From positions 36,638,808-36,702,807 of the forward strand of contig OX359275.1 in NCBI GenBank assembly GCA_947179155.2: 64,000 nucleotides of DNA. The letters run 5' to 3'. Shown piece by piece: positions 62,510 through 64,000 of this stretch. The first letter of the stretch is position 1, and each line of letters starts with the position of its first letter. The notes below the pieces were generated by a model, which made no database searches, was not told the origin of the DNA, and saw only the letters and a list, made by a program, of their open reading frames with translations. A program made the translations under genes and the position numbers. This DNA is from Hedera helix. Lineage: Eukaryota; Streptophyta; Magnoliopsida; Apiales; Araliaceae.

Positions 62510-63535
62510 AATTAATACGAAGATTAATTCACCAAACATGCGGTAGTCCGCGTAGTCAGGTTATTCTCAGAGATTAATAAGGAATGAATACGAAAGGTTA
62601 TTCACTAACAGGCAGTAATCCGCGCCGTAAGTTTATTCCCACAATTTAATAAAAATTGAATACGAAGAGTTATTCACCAAACAGGCGGTAATCCGCGCAG
62701 TAAGGTTATTCTCAGAGATTAATAAGGAATGAATACGAAAGGTTATTCACCAACAGGCGGTAATCCGCGCCGTAAGGTTATTCCCACAATTTAATACATG
62801 GAAATAAAAGGCACATCTTATGAGTAAGAAAGAAACGATATTATTTTCGAGAATCAAATAATGATAATCCCTTACTATAGTAAGTTTGAATAATGAAAGA
62901 TGAAAAAGATGGTATCCCTTACTATAGTAAGTTTGAACAATAGAATATGAAAGAAGATGATATTCCTTACGTAGTAAGAAAAAAAAAATAACATTCCTTA
63001 CCGTAATAAATTTAAGAGTGTGAAAAGAATAATATTCCTTTCAAGTAGTAAATTTAAGAGTATGAAAGAAAATGACATCCCTTACCGTAGCAGGTTTGAT
63101 TAACAAAAGGTGAAGGAAATTAATACAAAGGGTTATTCACCAACAGGCGTTAATCCGCACCGTAAGGTTATTCCCACAATTTAATAGAAATTGAATACGA
63201 AGAGTCATTCACCAAACAGGCGTTAATCCGCACCGTAAGGTTATTCTCAGAGATTAATAAGGAATGAATACGAAAGGTTATTCACCAACAGGCGATAATC
63301 CGCGCCGTAAGGTTATTCCCATAAATTAATACATGGAAATAAATAGCACATCTTATGAGTAAGAAAGAAACGATATTATTTTCGAGAATACAATAATGAT
63401 AATCCCTTACCGTAGTAAGTTTAAATAATAGAATATGAAAGAAGATGATATTCCTTACGTAGTAAGAAAAAAAGAATGACATTCCTTACCGTAATAAATT
63501 TAAGAGTGTGAAAAGAATGATATTCCTTACCTTGA
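62510..63535. repeat. Nested higher-order tandem repeat in the LTR
   Basis: A ~72-bp module with 'caggcggtaatccgcg' exists in two alternating forms: one followed by 'ggttattctcagagattaat', the other by 'ggttattcccacaatttaat'. Copies start near 62527, 62600, 62672 and 62744, and again near 63135, 63207 and 63280. Each block is followed by a palindrome-rich spacer that starts 'acatggaaataaa' (62796 and 63332), so the whole is also duplicated with an offset of about 536 bp. Confidence 0.9.
62870..63530. repeat. Recurring palindromes of the CTTAC-N-GTAAG type
   Basis: A perfect 14-bp palindrome CTTACTATAGTAAG occurs near 62873 and 62917. Variants (ccttacgtagtaag, ccttaccgtagtaag, ccttaccgtaataa) recur near 62964, 62996, 63080, 63405, 63452 and 63485. 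The solo LTR has one related site, cttactacggtaag, near 15747. Confidence 0.8.
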
Positions 63536-64000
63536 TATTGTGAAACAAGTTTATAGCCGAACAAATCCTTCCTTGTTTGTAGCAGTAAAGAATCTGACTT
63601 TTGAGTCTTCTAGAGTTTTTAAAATCTCTTTATGTTTTTAAAATAATGTTACTATCGGAAAGATAGACGACATAGACTCAAGAATCACTCAATTCGGAGT
63701 TAATATGAATGAGTTATGAATTTTCAAAACTAAGACTGAAAATAGTGACGAAAATCAGAATAGGTTACGGTTTTTAGTATTTTAAGGCATGAAGATGACT
63801 TCAGATGACTTTTCTTCCTTCTTCAAAGTTGTAGAGGACGAAAAACTGAAGAGACAGGCTTTTAATTCATTAAATTCTGACAAATAATGAATTTACTATG
63901 ATTTTTCGAAAGAGTTACTGTACATAAGAAAATTTCACTCGGGAATTCAAGGAAGAATGCAAAAGATTTCAAAACTAGGAATGACTTAAGAACACTTAGA

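Larger units (their letters stand above)
61277..64000 (-). mobile_element. Second copy of the 14.2-kb LTR family, inverted
   Basis: Begins TGTGACACCCCCCAAATCTG, the complement of an LTR 3' end, and matches the right part of the solo LTR (14235-16820) in reverse orientation over many blocks. Examples are 'gactcaa/gtcgtcaaaagatt' near 61317 against 'ttttgacgattcaaattg' near 16774, and the 'ggtgaatgttctcttt' region near 16245. A TATA-like CTATAAACTT on the minus strand (about 63548-63557) corresponds to the TATA box of the other copy. It runs off the window, so it could be a solo LTR or part of a full element. It is longer than its relative because of internal tandem repeats. Confidence 0.8.

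Noticed and set aside
62510..63340. Regularly spaced repeats resembling a CRISPR array
   Set aside because: The modules are contiguous ~72-bp tandem units of two alternating types inside a plant LTR, without unique spacers or cas genes.
14235..64000. The two similar LTRs as ends of one giant element
   Set aside because: They are in opposite orientation, the left one has its own target duplication, and unrelated host genes lie between them.
1..64000. tRNA, rRNA or other structural RNA genes
   Set aside because: No tRNA B-box-like GGTTCGANTCC with a matching A box and no rRNA-like segment was found by eye; a covariance-model scan would be needed to exclude small RNAs.

Overview
The window is nuclear DNA of a flowering plant, very probably a eudicot. 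It is AT-rich, the genes carry GT-AG introns and TATA-box promoters, all recognisable proteins belong to plant families, and most of the space between genes is transposon debris. No base-level feature fixes the genus.

Layout from left to right. 1-3.2 kb: gene-free, LTR-like repeat. 3.58-5.01 kb (+): single-exon UDP-glycosyltransferase of the UGT90A type. 5.6-5.86 kb: long hairpin-forming inverted repeat. 6.19-10.35 kb (-): two-exon DSS1/SEM1 proteasome subunit gene whose 3.9-kb intron holds a 1,356-bp Mutator-like element with a 9-bp target duplication. 10.9-11.6 kb: tandem repeats with long poly-C runs. 12.7-18.6 kb: head-to-tail array of Helitron-like units, interrupted by a 2,586-bp solo LTR flanked by the 5-bp duplication TAATA. 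19.99-22.71 kb (+): eight-exon receptor-like kinase. 23.51-28.33 kb (-): six-exon cyclic nucleotide-gated channel, convergent with the kinase and with one GC-AG intron. 28.67-33.8 kb (+): decayed Ty1/copia element without a 3' LTR, beginning about 340 bp from the channel start codon. 36.06-38.15 kb: LINE relic. 41.45-47.00 kb (+): eight-exon KUP/HAK/KT potassium transporter. 48.2-49.8 kb: probable LTR relic. 51.63-55.47 kb (+): seven-exon NHL-repeat membrane protein with a polyglutamine tail. 57.72-57.97 kb (-): precursor of a small secreted CEP/PIP-type peptide. 61.28-64.0 kb: second, inverted copy of the 14.2-kb LTR family, with expanded nested tandem repeats and recurring palindromes.

The genes are independent plant loci, not an operon or cluster. 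Two ion transport genes (CNGC and KUP) lie 13 kb apart, but nothing in the sequence links them functionally. Exon models were assembled by hand from reading frame, splice sites and conserved motifs; every model gives an uninterrupted frame. The most unusual structures are the Pack-MULE-like element in the DSS1 intron, the Helitron-like tandem array with its dated insertion order, the palindrome-rich LTR expansion at the right end, the GC-AG intron of the channel gene and the 5.6-kb hairpin.
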